This document shows positions 48,935 through 57,392 of a stretch of DNA of 64,000 nucleotides, piece by piece; position 1 is the first letter of the stretch, and the number at the start of each line of letters is the position of its first letter. The translations under genes were made by a program, and so were the position numbers. This DNA comes from Bin75 sp965200435 (lineage in GTDB: Bacteria > Nitrospirota > Nitrospiria > Nitrospirales > UBA8639): assembly GCA_965200435.1 (NCBI GenBank), contig OZ241337.1, positions 186,001 to 250,000 of the forward strand, written 5' to 3'. The notes beneath the pieces were generated by a model that did not search any database, was not told the DNA's origin, and saw only the letters and a list, made by a program, of their open reading frames with translations.

Positions 48935-49773
48935 GGGTATGCGGGAAATGGGTTGTCTCTCATATACAGGGTTGCTGCCTGCACACGAAAGGATGAAATG
49001 GGTATGTCATTCCTGTATGTGGTCACTCATTTGTTGACACCTTTCACGGCTTCTTCCCGTCATCCCCGACAATTTTCATCGGGGTCCAGGATCGGTGCAG
49101 GGCCACACTTATGTAGACACCTGCAAGCGCCATAAGATACGGCGGCTACAAAGGCGGAGAGGCCGCGACGCAGTGCATGAGACACCGTCGGCCGGATGAG
49201 GGAACCTCTGATTGAGTGCACGAGCGGGCGCATGGCGGCGTGGCGTCCTCGCTCAACCCTCACCTCTCTCTCTGATACGCTTCGGGTTTCGCTCCGGGAC
49301 GCCTGGCCCGGCATCCCGCTCTCACACGAAATCAGAGGGTCCTTAGCGTCGCGTCATCCGACAAGGGGCTGCGGTGCCGGGTTACGCCGGGGCGGCGAAC
49401 CCGACCTACGGCTACTCCGTGTATAACATAGGGCCTATCCCCGTGCAATGACGCAGCCGTGGAGTGCCACTACGCCACAAAGGCGGAGAGGCCGCACAGA
49501 GCCCCTGGATCCCCGATACAAGATGTCGGGGATGACAGCAGAAGGCGATGACAGGTATCAACGAATGACGGGACACAGACAGACACCCTAGAAATTGTCG
49601 ATCGGATGAGCGAAGCGTCATTCGACGAGGGGCTGCGGTGTCGGGTTACGCCGGGGCGGCAAACCCGACCTACAACTACGGAGCGACCTCCCCCTTTCTT
49701 TTGTAGCTGAGCCATTCTGACACTTGCGAAGCCGTTTCTTCATTTGATTAGATAGGGCTCAGGGGTTTCCTTC
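48935..49773. repeat. 839-base gene-free repeat field
   Basis: No supportable gene. The order of modules is: TCATTTGTTGACACC (~49027), hairpin TCATCCCCGACA ... TCGGGGTCC (~49060-49088), GCGCCATAAGATACGGCGGC (~49128), REP half-site interrupted by MITE copy 5, the other REP half, and GGTTACGCCGG ... CCCGACCTAC (~49380-49410). These are followed by GGATCCCCGATAC ... GTCGGGGATGAC (~49505-49538), ATCAACGAATGACGGGACAC (~49557), a REP palindrome (~49597-49630) and another (~49640-49675). It looks like a landing zone for successive repeat insertions. Confidence 0.65.
49201..49342 (+). mobile_element. 142-bp MITE, copy 5, inside a REP palindrome
   Basis: 142 bases. The right terminal repeat has one change (AATCAGAGGGTCC). 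The flanks are TGAG on the left and TTAG on the right, one mismatch from a duplication. Removing the element restores GGCCGGATGAG joined to CGTCGCGTCATCCGAC, a complete REP palindrome like those at 8784 and 54586. The REP was therefore there first. Confidence 0.85.
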
Positions 49774-50613
49774 ATGAACCATTCCATCCAAGAGCACGAA
49801 CCCATTCTCAAAGACTTGTCCAATACCATCTTGGACGTATGCCGGGAATCCGTGACGCTGGTTAAACGAAGCGACCCGGCCGTTACGACCTCACTCACTC
49901 AAAAGCAGGAATGGGGCATTTACCTGGAATTCCTGAAGGTTCTGTTCAACTTAGTGGATCGTGTTTCCGCGTTCCACGTTTCCATTCAACAGCAACCCGA
50001 ATTCATGAACCGGCTTGAAGATCACGTAAGCGACCGCCTCAAAACCATGCTGGCCCCCTCTCTGAGTTCCGCGCAAATCGATGAACAGGAAATCGTCGTC
50101 GCCGTCGGCCGGGCCGTGGCTGAAAGCCGCGAGACCTATGAACCCTACAAATTCGTGGTCTCGGAAGACAGCAAAGAGCGAAACGCTTTTTTTCAACACG
50201 TTGGCGAACGCGTGGACGGCCGGGCCGGCGCCGTCAACAACCAGGCCATCCTGTCGACGACCACCCTCTGTATCAGTGCCGTGATTCCGGCATTGACGGC
50301 TCTCTTTGAAGGGAAAACCCCGGAATCCGGAGCCATGACGTCTCCGGCGACTCAATCGCAAACGGCAGGGCAAGCACCGGCCCCTTCCGGCGCCAAAGTC
50401 ATTAAACTAATCAGTGTGGTGGCCTCGATTTCAGGCGAAGAATTTGAAACCCGGTGGGGACTGCTTCCACAATTTCGACGGGACCTGAAGCCGGATCAGG
50501 TGACAACCCTCACCGACTATATGAATCGCGTGGCCCGGATCGTGGGGGACCGTTTTGCCATCGAATCCTCCAAGGTCTTAGGCAAAGCCGAACCGCCAGT
50601 CGGGAACGCCTGA
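49774..50613 (+). CDS. Conserved-looking protein of unknown function
   Basis: 279 residues, no signal peptide, largely helical by composition. Residues ~1-110 are rich in charged and hydrophobic heptad-like spacing (LSNTILDVCRESVTLVKR, YLEFLKVLFNLVDRVSAF). Residues ~165-185 are a hydrophobic stretch (ILSTTTLCISAVIPALTALF) that could be a membrane helix or a buried core. A Ser/Ala/Pro-rich linker follows at ~190-205. No domain recognised. It converges on the methyltransferase gene with only 4 bases between the stops. Confidence 0.65.
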   Translation: MNHSIQEHEPILKDLSNTILDVCRESVTLVKRSDPAVTTSLTQKQEWGIYLEFLKVLFNLVDRVSAFHVSIQQQPEFMNRLEDHVSDRLKTMLAPSLSSAQIDEQEIVVAVGRAVAESRETYEPYKFVVSEDSKERNAFFQHVGERVDGRAGAVNNQAILSTTTLCISAVIPALTALFEGKTPESGAMTSPATQSQTAGQAPAPSGAKVIKLISVVASISGEEFETRWGLLPQFRRDLKPDQVTTLTDYMNRVARIVGDRFAIESSKVLGKAEPPVGNA

Positions 50614-50617
50614 GTCC

Positions 50618-51428
50618 TCAGTTCTTCACTCCGACCAGCGTGATCGCTCCCAGATTGCCCATATATTCACGAAAAACCGCCCGCATCCGGCGAATACGCC
50701 GGCGGACCGCAGGGGTCCTTGCCACCTTCAGAACGAAACGTATCGTCCGCGCCCACCCCTCATCCTGAAGAAATCGCCTGGGCCCTAACAAATGCATGGG
50801 TGCGGTGACCTGTGTTTCGACCGTGAACCCATGCTCCTCCAGCAACGCCCTCCACTCTCCCGGAGTCAGGGGCCTCGCACCCACGTGAATGGCATCCGAT
50901 AAGACCCGGCTGATTTCCGACTTTGTAGTCTCTTCCAGGTCGTCCGGCTGTAAACACAGTTCGTGGATTCCGTACCTTCCTCCGGGCCTGAGCAGCCGCG
51001 TGGCTTCCTCGACGATCGAGGCCTTCTGGATCGGCGTCTGCGTGCTCAGCATGGCCTCGCCAAAAACCACAGTGGCCGAGGAACCGGGCAAACCGGTGTT
51101 CTCCGCCCTGCCAGCCAGGCATTGTCGACCCCGGGCCGTTCAGATACTTCCCAACCTGTCTGGCTGCGGTATCGTCCCTTTCAATACCGGTGTAAGAGGC
51201 CGGTTTCCGCTCCAGGACCGCCCGTGCCGTCAGGCCGAGCCCCAGCGCGAACTCCACCACCTCGTCAGTGGCGGAAATATCCAGGGCCTCCAGCATACGG
51301 CTGGTCAACTCCACCCCGCCGGGGCGCAACACCTTCTTGCCCATCTGCGCCAGCAGCCAGTGACCGGGCATTTTGCTATAGTCCAGCCCATAACCGGGCG
51401 CATCCAGATCTGTGCTTCTCTCCGTCAT
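50618..51428 (-). pseudogene. SAM-dependent methyltransferase with one frameshift
   Basis: From ATG 51428 the N-terminal part reads MLEALDISATDEVVEFALGL and ERKPASYTGIERD, a class I SAM-binding fold. Near 51129-51132 a run of four G (CCCC on the plus strand) shifts the frame. Removing one G joins VGKYLNGPG to RQCLAGRAENTGLPGSSATVV, and the protein continues through EEATRLLRPGGRYGIHEL to the stop at 50618, about 269 residues. It may be a pseudogene, a slippage site or a base error. It lies 19 bases after the TonB-dependent receptor gene on the same strand, so it was probably its operon partner. Substrate unknown. Confidence 0.75.
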
Positions 51429-51447
51429 AACAGGATCACCTCCCGGA

Positions 51448-53679
51448 TCAAAAGCTCGCTTTCAGGCCGACGTAAAATGCCCGCCCGTCACCGGGCAGAA
51501 ACGCCGCCTGATCGGGTCTGGCCTGATCGACGATAAGAGTCGATGAAGCATACACTTTATCGAAGACGTTGCGTGCCTCTCCGAACACACTGAAGTGGTC
51601 ATTGAAATCATAGTTTGAGCGGAAATCGACAACCACGAACGAATCGTTGAACAGCGTGTTCATATTGTCGACCGGAGTACGAGCGGCGCGCCAGTTGATT
51701 TCCGTCTGAACGAACAGTTCCGGCAGGAGATTATACGATACGATCGCGTTGACAACGTGCGGTGGCGCACCAGCCAAGCGGTTATTGCCGCGCAACGGAT
51801 CTCCATCAAAGCGGAAATCCTGATAGGTATAGGCAAGACGGCTACTGAATGCCTCCGTCAATTGTGCGCTGAGTCCAAGTTCAATGCCAAAATGGGTGGT
51901 GTCGTCGGCATTCACGGCACCCAATGATACACCGGTCTCGTCGCGCAGACTCAGCAACTCGTTTTTCACCCACGCATAATAGGTCACGGCATCCCAAGCA
52001 ATGATTCCGGATCTGCCGCGCCAGCCGCCTTCGATTGTCGTCGCCGTCTGTGCCTTCAGATCCGGAGTACGGAAAGCGGGTGCGGAAAAGGCCGGGTTGG
52101 GAGGCATCGGCCGGCCGGGGCTGCTAAAAGGCGTGCCGCCCACGGTGGCAAGCAGATCGTCATGGGTTGGGGGTTCGAAGCTGCGGCTGACCGCTGCGAA
52201 CAACGTATGGTGTTCCATGGGCTGAATGGTCAGACCGAGGCTTGGGCTCCAGCCATCATAAGATCGCGAGTAGCTGGTGTCGCCTGCCGGCACCTGCCCG
52301 CCCGGCAATGGCATGGTCTGATTCCTGGGATTAAAGGCGATGGTTGGACGCGTTGCCGCACCGAAAGTATCGGCGTTGTCGCGTTCCTCCTGCGCGTAGG
52401 CGACCGCCGGCGAGATCGTGAGGACGTCGCCGATGGCAATATTCAGCCCGGCATAGAGCGAAAGCGTGCTGGCGTCGAGTTCGCTCCGGCCAAACATCTG
52501 TCCCTTGGCTCCCGCCCTATTGATAAAGTTGCGCCGCTCGGCCGACCCCACGCTGTATTTGGCGGTGGCTTCGAACATCGGTAGCGTTCGTGTCTGGTCC
52601 GGACTATACGCATAGCGCAAGACGGCTGCGAAGTCGCCGCCATCCGTCTCGCGAATCCCGCCCGGGATGGGGAACCGGAATACGTCATCGGTGTACGTGT
52701 GCCCCAGGACCAGATCGGCGAGTTGTGCGCCGGACGTTGCGGTTGTCCTGCTGACGATCCGGAACTGATCCACTTCGCGTTGCGGTTGGTCACGAATGAC
52801 GTTCGGCCCTGGATTGGACACCAGCAACCCGGGCGGCGGTGTGGGATTGGGGCGAACAGTGGGGCCCGGGTGGATTTGCGTGGGATCCTGTTTGAGCGTG
52901 TCCTTGGGTAACGGACCGGCAACGGCGAAACGGAGATCCGTATACCCCGCGAAGAGGCGGCTGGAAATATTGTCCGTCAACTCGGTACCGATATTGGCAT
53001 CAAGGTTCAGCCGATCCGACTCATTGTAGACGCGAAATCCATCCCGTCGACTAAAATGCACCTGTGCGAGACCGTCGAGATTTCCTTGCTTCCCGCCGGC
53101 TTGGGCGGAAGCGGACACCTGACCGAAACTTCCGCCTTCCACTCCCGCGGACACCCCTGGCGCCGAGGAACCGGTCGGCGAAACGAAATTGAGCGCGCCG
53201 CAGAGCACGGTGGCGCCGAGCCGGTTGGCCGTGTATCCGCGATACACCTCGGTAAACTGAGCCTGCCGGGCATTGACGAGACCCACGGCGTATGAGCCGT
53301 CGGCCCGATTGATCGGCAGCCCGTTTTGCAGAACCAGAATCCCGCGCTCAACGGGATTCTGCTGCAAGCCGGACCCCCGGATCTGAATGCGCGGCTGATC
53401 ATTGCCGCCAAAAAAGTTCAGCACGATCACCCCGGGCGTCGAAACGAGCGCGTCGGAGATGTTCAGGTTTGTTTTGCCCGCCAGGGCGCTATCGACGATC
53501 AACCCCGTGCCGCCTGGAAGGGCCTCCAGTTTCTCTCTGGCCAGTTCCTCCTCCCCCATGCGACGACCTTCAACGACAATTTCCTCAAGCACGATGACCG
53601 AACCCGGGGTTGCAGACTGCGCGAAAGCTGCGGTGGGTATGAGGGGTAGCACCGTCAGAGCCACCACGATGCCGATCAA
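51448..53679 (-). CDS. TonB-dependent receptor, iron-regulated
   Basis: 743 residues: a signal peptide ending PTAAFAQ, TonB-box-like VIVLEEIVVEGRR, a plug (VSTPGVIVLNFFGGND, IRGSGLQQNPVERG, EVYRGYTANRLGATVLCGALNF) and a barrel ending FYVGLKASF with terminal Phe. The only start in the strict set is TTG 53679, which gives a signal peptide without basic residues. The frame is open 72 bases further up through KERIVAKFSLAWC, which would make a better signal peptide but has no ATG, GTG or TTG. The true start may be a rare codon such as ATT at about 53709 after AAAGAAAGG. A Fur-box match lies just upstream. Ligand unknown. Confidence 0.88.
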   Translation of the reverse strand: MIGIVVALTVLPLIPTAAFAQSATPGSVIVLEEIVVEGRRMGEEELAREKLEALPGGTGLIVDSALAGKTNLNISDALVSTPGVIVLNFFGGNDQPRIQIRGSGLQQNPVERGILVLQNGLPINRADGSYAVGLVNARQAQFTEVYRGYTANRLGATVLCGALNFVSPTGSSAPGVSAGVEGGSFGQVSASAQAGGKQGNLDGLAQVHFSRRDGFRVYNESDRLNLDANIGTELTDNISSRLFAGYTDLRFAVAGPLPKDTLKQDPTQIHPGPTVRPNPTPPPGLLVSNPGPNVIRDQPQREVDQFRIVSRTTATSGAQLADLVLGHTYTDDVFRFPIPGGIRETDGGDFAAVLRYAYSPDQTRTLPMFEATAKYSVGSAERRNFINRAGAKGQMFGRSELDASTLSLYAGLNIAIGDVLTISPAVAYAQEERDNADTFGAATRPTIAFNPRNQTMPLPGGQVPAGDTSYSRSYDGWSPSLGLTIQPMEHHTLFAAVSRSFEPPTHDDLLATVGGTPFSSPGRPMPPNPAFSAPAFRTPDLKAQTATTIEGGWRGRSGIIAWDAVTYYAWVKNELLSLRDETGVSLGAVNADDTTHFGIELGLSAQLTEAFSSRLAYTYQDFRFDGDPLRGNNRLAGAPPHVVNAIVSYNLLPELFVQTEINWRAARTPVDNMNTLFNDSFVVVDFRSNYDFNDHFSVFGEARNVFDKVYASSTLIVDQARPDQAAFLPGDGRAFYVGLKASF

Positions 53680-53752
53680 ACACCATGCCAGAGAAAATTT
53701 TGCAACAATCCTTTCTTTATTTGTGAATCCATGATGGGCACTGCCTTTTTAT

Positions 53753-53771
53753 AATAATGATTGTCATTTTC
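53753..53771. promoter_or_regulatory. Fur box upstream of the third TonB-dependent receptor
   Basis: AATAATGATTGTCATTTTC matches 15 of 19 positions of the Fur consensus GATAATGATAATCATTATC. It lies 74 bases before the TTG start of the receptor gene in AT-rich DNA. Iron repression of the receptor and its methyltransferase partner is a fair inference. Confidence 0.65.
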
Positions 53772-53915
53772 TATATTGTCACCAAAGACAATAGCATACG
53801 GGAATCAGTATATCAATAGATGTATGCCACCCCTCTTTTTTTACCTGTCTGTGAAGTTTATAATGAATTTCTCATGTGAACCCGACTCCCCGAATCCACG
53901 GAGAGGAGCTAACCG

Positions 53916-54347
53916 ATGAAAAAATTTTTAGTAATCGTCCTGCTGTTGGGTGCCGCGTTTGGGGCGGGATATTACGTGGGACGACAACCACCGGAGGAGG
54001 TCAAAAAACAACTCCAGGAGTTGTCACAAGAGGTGATGGAGCAAGCAGTCGGCCTAGGAGAAGGAGAACTCCTCGCTCAAAAAAAGATTTTACAAGCCAT
54101 GTCGAAGTTTCTGAACGGCAAGGCCAAAATCCTGGCAGGCAAACCCGATGAAGCCATTGCCGAATTGCAGAAAACGCTTGAGTATCTAGAAAAAGTCGTC
54201 AAGATGAAAGGAGAAAAAACCTCGGACGCCATTGAGGAAACCATGGAGAAAATAAAGGAGCTTCGAGACTCCTTGTCCAAGAGCCAAGCGACCTCCGGTG
54301 AGGCACTGGACGACGCTCAAGAAAAGCTGGAAGCCCTCCTGTTGTAA
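53916..54347 (+). CDS. Small membrane-anchored coiled-coil protein
   Basis: 143 residues. The N-terminal helix FLVIVLLLGAAFGAGYYVG anchors the protein and is preceded by Lys-Lys. The remainder is a highly charged helix with heptad-like spacing (EEVKKQLQELSQEVMEQ, AIAELQKTLEYLEKVVKM, AIEETMEKIKELRDSL). GGAGAGGAG precedes ATG 53916. No known domain. It is transcribed divergently from the iron-regulated receptor, with a shared upstream region of ~230 bases. Confidence 0.75.
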   Translation: MKKFLVIVLLLGAAFGAGYYVGRQPPEEVKKQLQELSQEVMEQAVGLGEGELLAQKKILQAMSKFLNGKAKILAGKPDEAIAELQKTLEYLEKVVKMKGEKTSDAIEETMEKIKELRDSLSKSQATSGEALDDAQEKLEALLL

Positions 54348-54816
54348 ACGTGAACCGGACATGACCGGATGGCGAAATGCCGGTCACGAGAACATCCAAC
54401 CCAGTAAGACAGCGGACGAGGGAGAGGAATGAAAATTGCCGCTCCTCTCCTTCTTTTGTCGCTGCGCCATCCCTCGATGACAGATGTCGAGGGCAGGCTC
54501 ATGGCGCTTCTTTTTTCCTGCTGTCACCTGTCCCAACCTCCTGCTGTCATCCCCGACATCTTTTATCGGGGATCTGGAATCTGTAGGGCGGATGAGCGTC
54601 GCGTCATCCGACAAAGAGCTGGGGATGTCGGGTTACGCCGGGCGGCTAACCCGACCGACGGGGGCAGAGAGGCCGGGAGGCATTGTATGAGATGTGGCCG
54701 CGACAAATCGAAAGACAATGACCCTGGATCCCCGATGACAGAGAAAGACAAAGGTGTCAACGAATGACGGAACACAGACAGGAATGCCTCGGAAGTTCAG
54801 TGAGAGGAGAGTCGAT
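54348..54816. repeat. Gene-free stretch of composite repeats
   Basis: No gene. Modules: the nested inverted repeat GCGCCAT ... CCTCGATG ... TGTCGAGG ... ATGGCGC (54467-54516), the hairpin TCATCCCCGACA ... ATCGGGGATC (54549-54572), a REP palindrome (54586-54612) and GGGTTACGCCGG ... AACCCGACC (about 54631-54657). They are followed by GGATCCCCGATGACAG (~54726) and GTCAACGAATGACGGAACAC (~54756). The order closely parallels 29500-29715. Confidence 0.65.
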
Positions 54817-55677
54817 TCAGGCGTTGGCCGGCTGTTTTTTCCACGCGGCGAGAATACGTTCTATCCGTAACCGAACCACAAGGTCCGGATCTTTCATCAA
54901 AGGCTTGATGGCGTCCCGCCCACGTAAGTCCCCGATTTTTTCCAACGCAGCCGCTGCGGTCAGACGTATAAACCAATCCTGATCCTGGAGCATGGCGATC
55001 AGGGGACCGACCGCTTCCGCATCCTTGATATCGCCGAGTGCCAAAATAGCCTGCTTGCGTACGAACTCTTCTTTGTCGCTCAAGGCCGCAATCAATCTGG
55101 ACACGGCCGGTTTCCCCAAGTCGATCAGGGCCCTTGTCGCATCATCCTTAAACTCATCATTGTGCAGCATCGACATCAGGGGATCCAATACCCGCTCATC
55201 ATTAATCTTCCCCAACGCCTGGATCACGTACTTCCGGGACTCCCAATCGCGCATGTACCTGATCAATAACTCGACGGCGGGAGATCCTACTTCAGCAATA
55301 GCCTCAACCGCCGCTTCCCGGACCTGCCAGTCCCCGTCACGCAGTGCTCTGACGATCGGCTCCACGCAACGGTCGTCTCCCATTTCACCAAGAGTAACGA
55401 CCGCCTCACGCCGCACGACCCAATCCGTATCCTGAAGAAGGTCGATTTGGATATCGATCTCATCCTTGACCTTCTCTTCTTCTAATTCAGGCTCTTCTTC
55501 CTCTGCCGGTTCCTCACCTGCTTCCCCGGCTTCCGCCGTGGCAACGGCGTCGCCCCCCCACAAGGATTCCGATACTTCATCCACAAATTCATCCGTCACT
55601 TCATCTTGAGAGACGGCATCGGGTCCCTCAGGTTGCGGCTGAGAATCTTCGACGGAAGGTTGCACATTGTCAGTCAT
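54817..55677 (-). CDS. HEAT-repeat (PBS lyase-like) scaffold protein
   Basis: 286 residues from ATG 55677, chosen because AGGGGAACG lies just before it. Residues ~1-85 are very acidic and probably disordered (EEPAEEEEPELEEEK). From ~90 to the end there are six HEAT units of about 31 residues (DWVVRREAVVTLGEMGDDR, DWQVREAAVEAIAEVG, EFVRKQAILALGDIKD, DWFIRLTAAAALEKIGD). It is likely a cytoplasmic protein-binding scaffold; partner unknown. It lies 53 bases from the next gene on the same strand. Confidence 0.85.
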   Translation of the reverse strand: MTDNVQPSVEDSQPQPEGPDAVSQDEVTDEFVDEVSESLWGGDAVATAEAGEAGEEPAEEEEPELEEEKVKDEIDIQIDLLQDTDWVVRREAVVTLGEMGDDRCVEPIVRALRDGDWQVREAAVEAIAEVGSPAVELLIRYMRDWESRKYVIQALGKINDERVLDPLMSMLHNDEFKDDATRALIDLGKPAVSRLIAALSDKEEFVRKQAILALGDIKDAEAVGPLIAMLQDQDWFIRLTAAAALEKIGDLRGRDAIKPLMKDPDLVVRLRIERILAAWKKQPANA

Positions 55678-55730
55678 GAACGTTCCCCTTTCACTGAATT
55701 CAGCAGGCGCGTCGCCCTTGCTATCCACCG

Positions 55731-55931
55731 TTACGCGGCGTTGGCTTTTTCCCCGGCAGCTTTGGCTATACGGGCCGCCTTACCACGAATTTTTCGCTGG
55801 ACCCGTCTGAGACGTTTTCGCAACTGCCTGACGTCCTTGTCCCCTTCGGGGTTTTCACTTCCGACGCGTCTTTCCTTGACTTTTTTTTCAAGGATGGCCT
55901 TATCCTCTTCTTGCATTCGCTTGCTTGCCAT
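55731..55931 (-). CDS. Small basic protein of unknown function
   Basis: 66 residues, about one third Lys or Arg. The C-terminal half is a continuous basic helix (QLRKRLRRVQRKIRGKAARI). GAGAGTGCAAGAGC precedes ATG 55931. Composition suggests binding to nucleic acid or ribosome, but no family is recognised. It is probably co-transcribed with the HEAT-repeat gene downstream. Confidence 0.65.
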   Translation of the reverse strand: MASKRMQEEDKAILEKKVKERRVGSENPEGDKDVRQLRKRLRRVQRKIRGKAARIAKAAGEKANAA

Positions 55932-56030
55932 GCTCTTGCACTCTCCTCAACATGTTGCACAACGATTGATCATGAAACAGCCGAGTCTAGTCAACGGTTC
56001 TTCCAGGTGTCAACCGGATGTCTCAATCCA

Positions 56031-56609
56031 TCATTCCTCGTTTTGATCGGATCCCTCATTACGCACATCGAAGACAGGAGCGGGAGCAGACTCGCCAGAT
56101 GGGAGGGAAGCGAAAGGCCAATCCTTGCAGAATCTTCGTTCATAGGCCAATATTTTCCAGGCTTCCTCTTCGGTAATCGTCACTGGAATCATCGGAACCA
56201 TGCCTGTCCCCGGGATGCCGTATTTGATGATCCAGAACAGTTCGCCGTCGCGTCGTCTCTTGTGGAATCGGCAATTGGCGAAATTTCGAGGGCCGGGACT
56301 CAAACGCCTCCCGACCGGACCATCTCCCAAACCGGTTTTCCCATGACATGACACACAGGCCCCTTTTCCTTCATACAGGACTCTTCCTTGTTCCACGATC
56401 TCGAGAGAAGCCGTTTTCGTCGAACCGAAAGGCGGGGCCAATTGCCGGGCCCATATTCGTTCACTCACCGGCACCCTAGGCCGCAACGGTTGCACTTCTT
56501 CAGCCAGACCCTGAGCAGAACCGGTGACCCAACCCATTAGCACCAAGCTCAGGACCAACAGGACTCGGCCCAAGGAGGTGAATGAGGAAGTGTGTGGCAC
56601 GAGTTGCAC
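56031..56609 (-). CDS. Monohaem cytochrome c, first of a tandem pair
   Basis: 192 residues. The signal peptide covers roughly residues 13-36. Haem is attached through CVSCH at 85-89; the axial Met is probably in GTGMVPMIP. The region GPRNFANCRFHKRRRDGELFWI is nearly the same as in the next gene upstream. A periplasmic electron carrier is likely. The C-terminal tail (PSGESAPAPVFD...) is extra compared with its paralogue. The ATG at 56609 gives a somewhat long leader before the hydrophobic core. Confidence 0.85.
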   Translation of the reverse strand: MQLVPHTSSFTSLGRVLLVLSLVLMGWVTGSAQGLAEEVQPLRPRVPVSERIWARQLAPPFGSTKTASLEIVEQGRVLYEGKGACVSCHGKTGLGDGPVGRRLSPGPRNFANCRFHKRRRDGELFWIIKYGIPGTGMVPMIPVTITEEEAWKILAYERRFCKDWPFASLPSGESAPAPVFDVRNEGSDQNEE

Positions 56610-56624
56610 CTTCGGTTAAGAGAA

Positions 56625-56660
56625 AAAGCCCCGTTCAGGGTTGACCCTGAACGGGGCTTT
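56625..56660 (-). terminator. Strong bidirectional hairpin terminator
   Basis: AAAGCCCCGTTCAGGGT (56625-56641) and ACCCTGAACGGGGCTTT (56644-56660) form a 17-bp perfect stem with a 2-base spacer, flanked by A and T runs. It lies 27 bases after the stop of the upstream cytochrome gene, so that gene is probably transcribed alone, ahead of the other cytochrome. Confidence 0.85.
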
Positions 56661-56686
56661 GGACACTGACCCACTTCACGAAACGA

Positions 56687-57163
56687 CTACTTGCGCCATT
56701 TCTTACAGAAACTTCGTTCGTATGCCAACACTTTCCACGCTTCTTCTTCCGTGATGGTAGCCGGAATCATAGAGACCATCCCGGTCCCAGGGCTGCCGTT
56801 CTTGATGATCCAGAACAATTCACCATCTTTCCGTTTCTTGTGGAATTTGCAATTGGTAAAGTTCCGCGGGCCGGGATTCAATACCTTTCCTGCCGGACCG
56901 GTGCCATCTCCGTTTTTGCCGTGACAATTGACACAGGTACCTTTACCTTCAAAGATTTTCTTGCCTTCGGCAACGATAGCGTCGGAAGCTTTTTTCGTTT
57001 TCTTGTACAATTCGGCGGGTGGTTTTATTTTCTTGGCCTTTCCGCGTTCAGCCTTCGGGACCCGTGGCTTCAGCGGGTCTTTTTCGGCTCCGGCAAAAGC
57101 CAAACCACCACCGACGAAGGCAAATGCCGTCAACAAACTACAAATTGCGACAAACTGCTTCAT
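56687..57163 (-). CDS. Monohaem cytochrome c, second of a tandem pair
   Basis: 158 residues from ATG 57163, which follows AAAGGAGGG. Signal peptide ends FAFAGAE. Haem motif CVNCH at 77-81, then PGPRNFTNCKFHKKRKDG and GTGMVSMIPATITEEEAW, with a candidate axial Met. It is rich in Lys. About half of the residues match the cytochrome gene downstream over 100 residues, so the two arose by duplication. A strong terminator follows. Probably a soluble periplasmic electron carrier; partner unknown. Confidence 0.88.
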   Translation of the reverse strand: MKQFVAICSLLTAFAFVGGGLAFAGAEKDPLKPRVPKAERGKAKKIKPPAELYKKTKKASDAIVAEGKKIFEGKGTCVNCHGKNGDGTGPAGKVLNPGPRNFTNCKFHKKRKDGELFWIIKNGSPGTGMVSMIPATITEEEAWKVLAYERSFCKKWRK

Positions 57164-57392
57164 GAATCCCTCCTTTGATAATGATAATGATGGCATCCTT
57201 TGTCTGGAAGGCCGTTTAGATTGAGGGTAAAGGCCCTCAGAGCATCGACGTTTTTTATGTTACACCCTCATCACAAGTAATTTCAAAATCTCCAAACCCG
57301 CCGAACATATCAATGTGGGTTTTACCTGTCAAGAAATTCAAGGGGAGACTCTATTTTTAGCTCTGCGGCACATTGACAATGCCAATCCCCAT

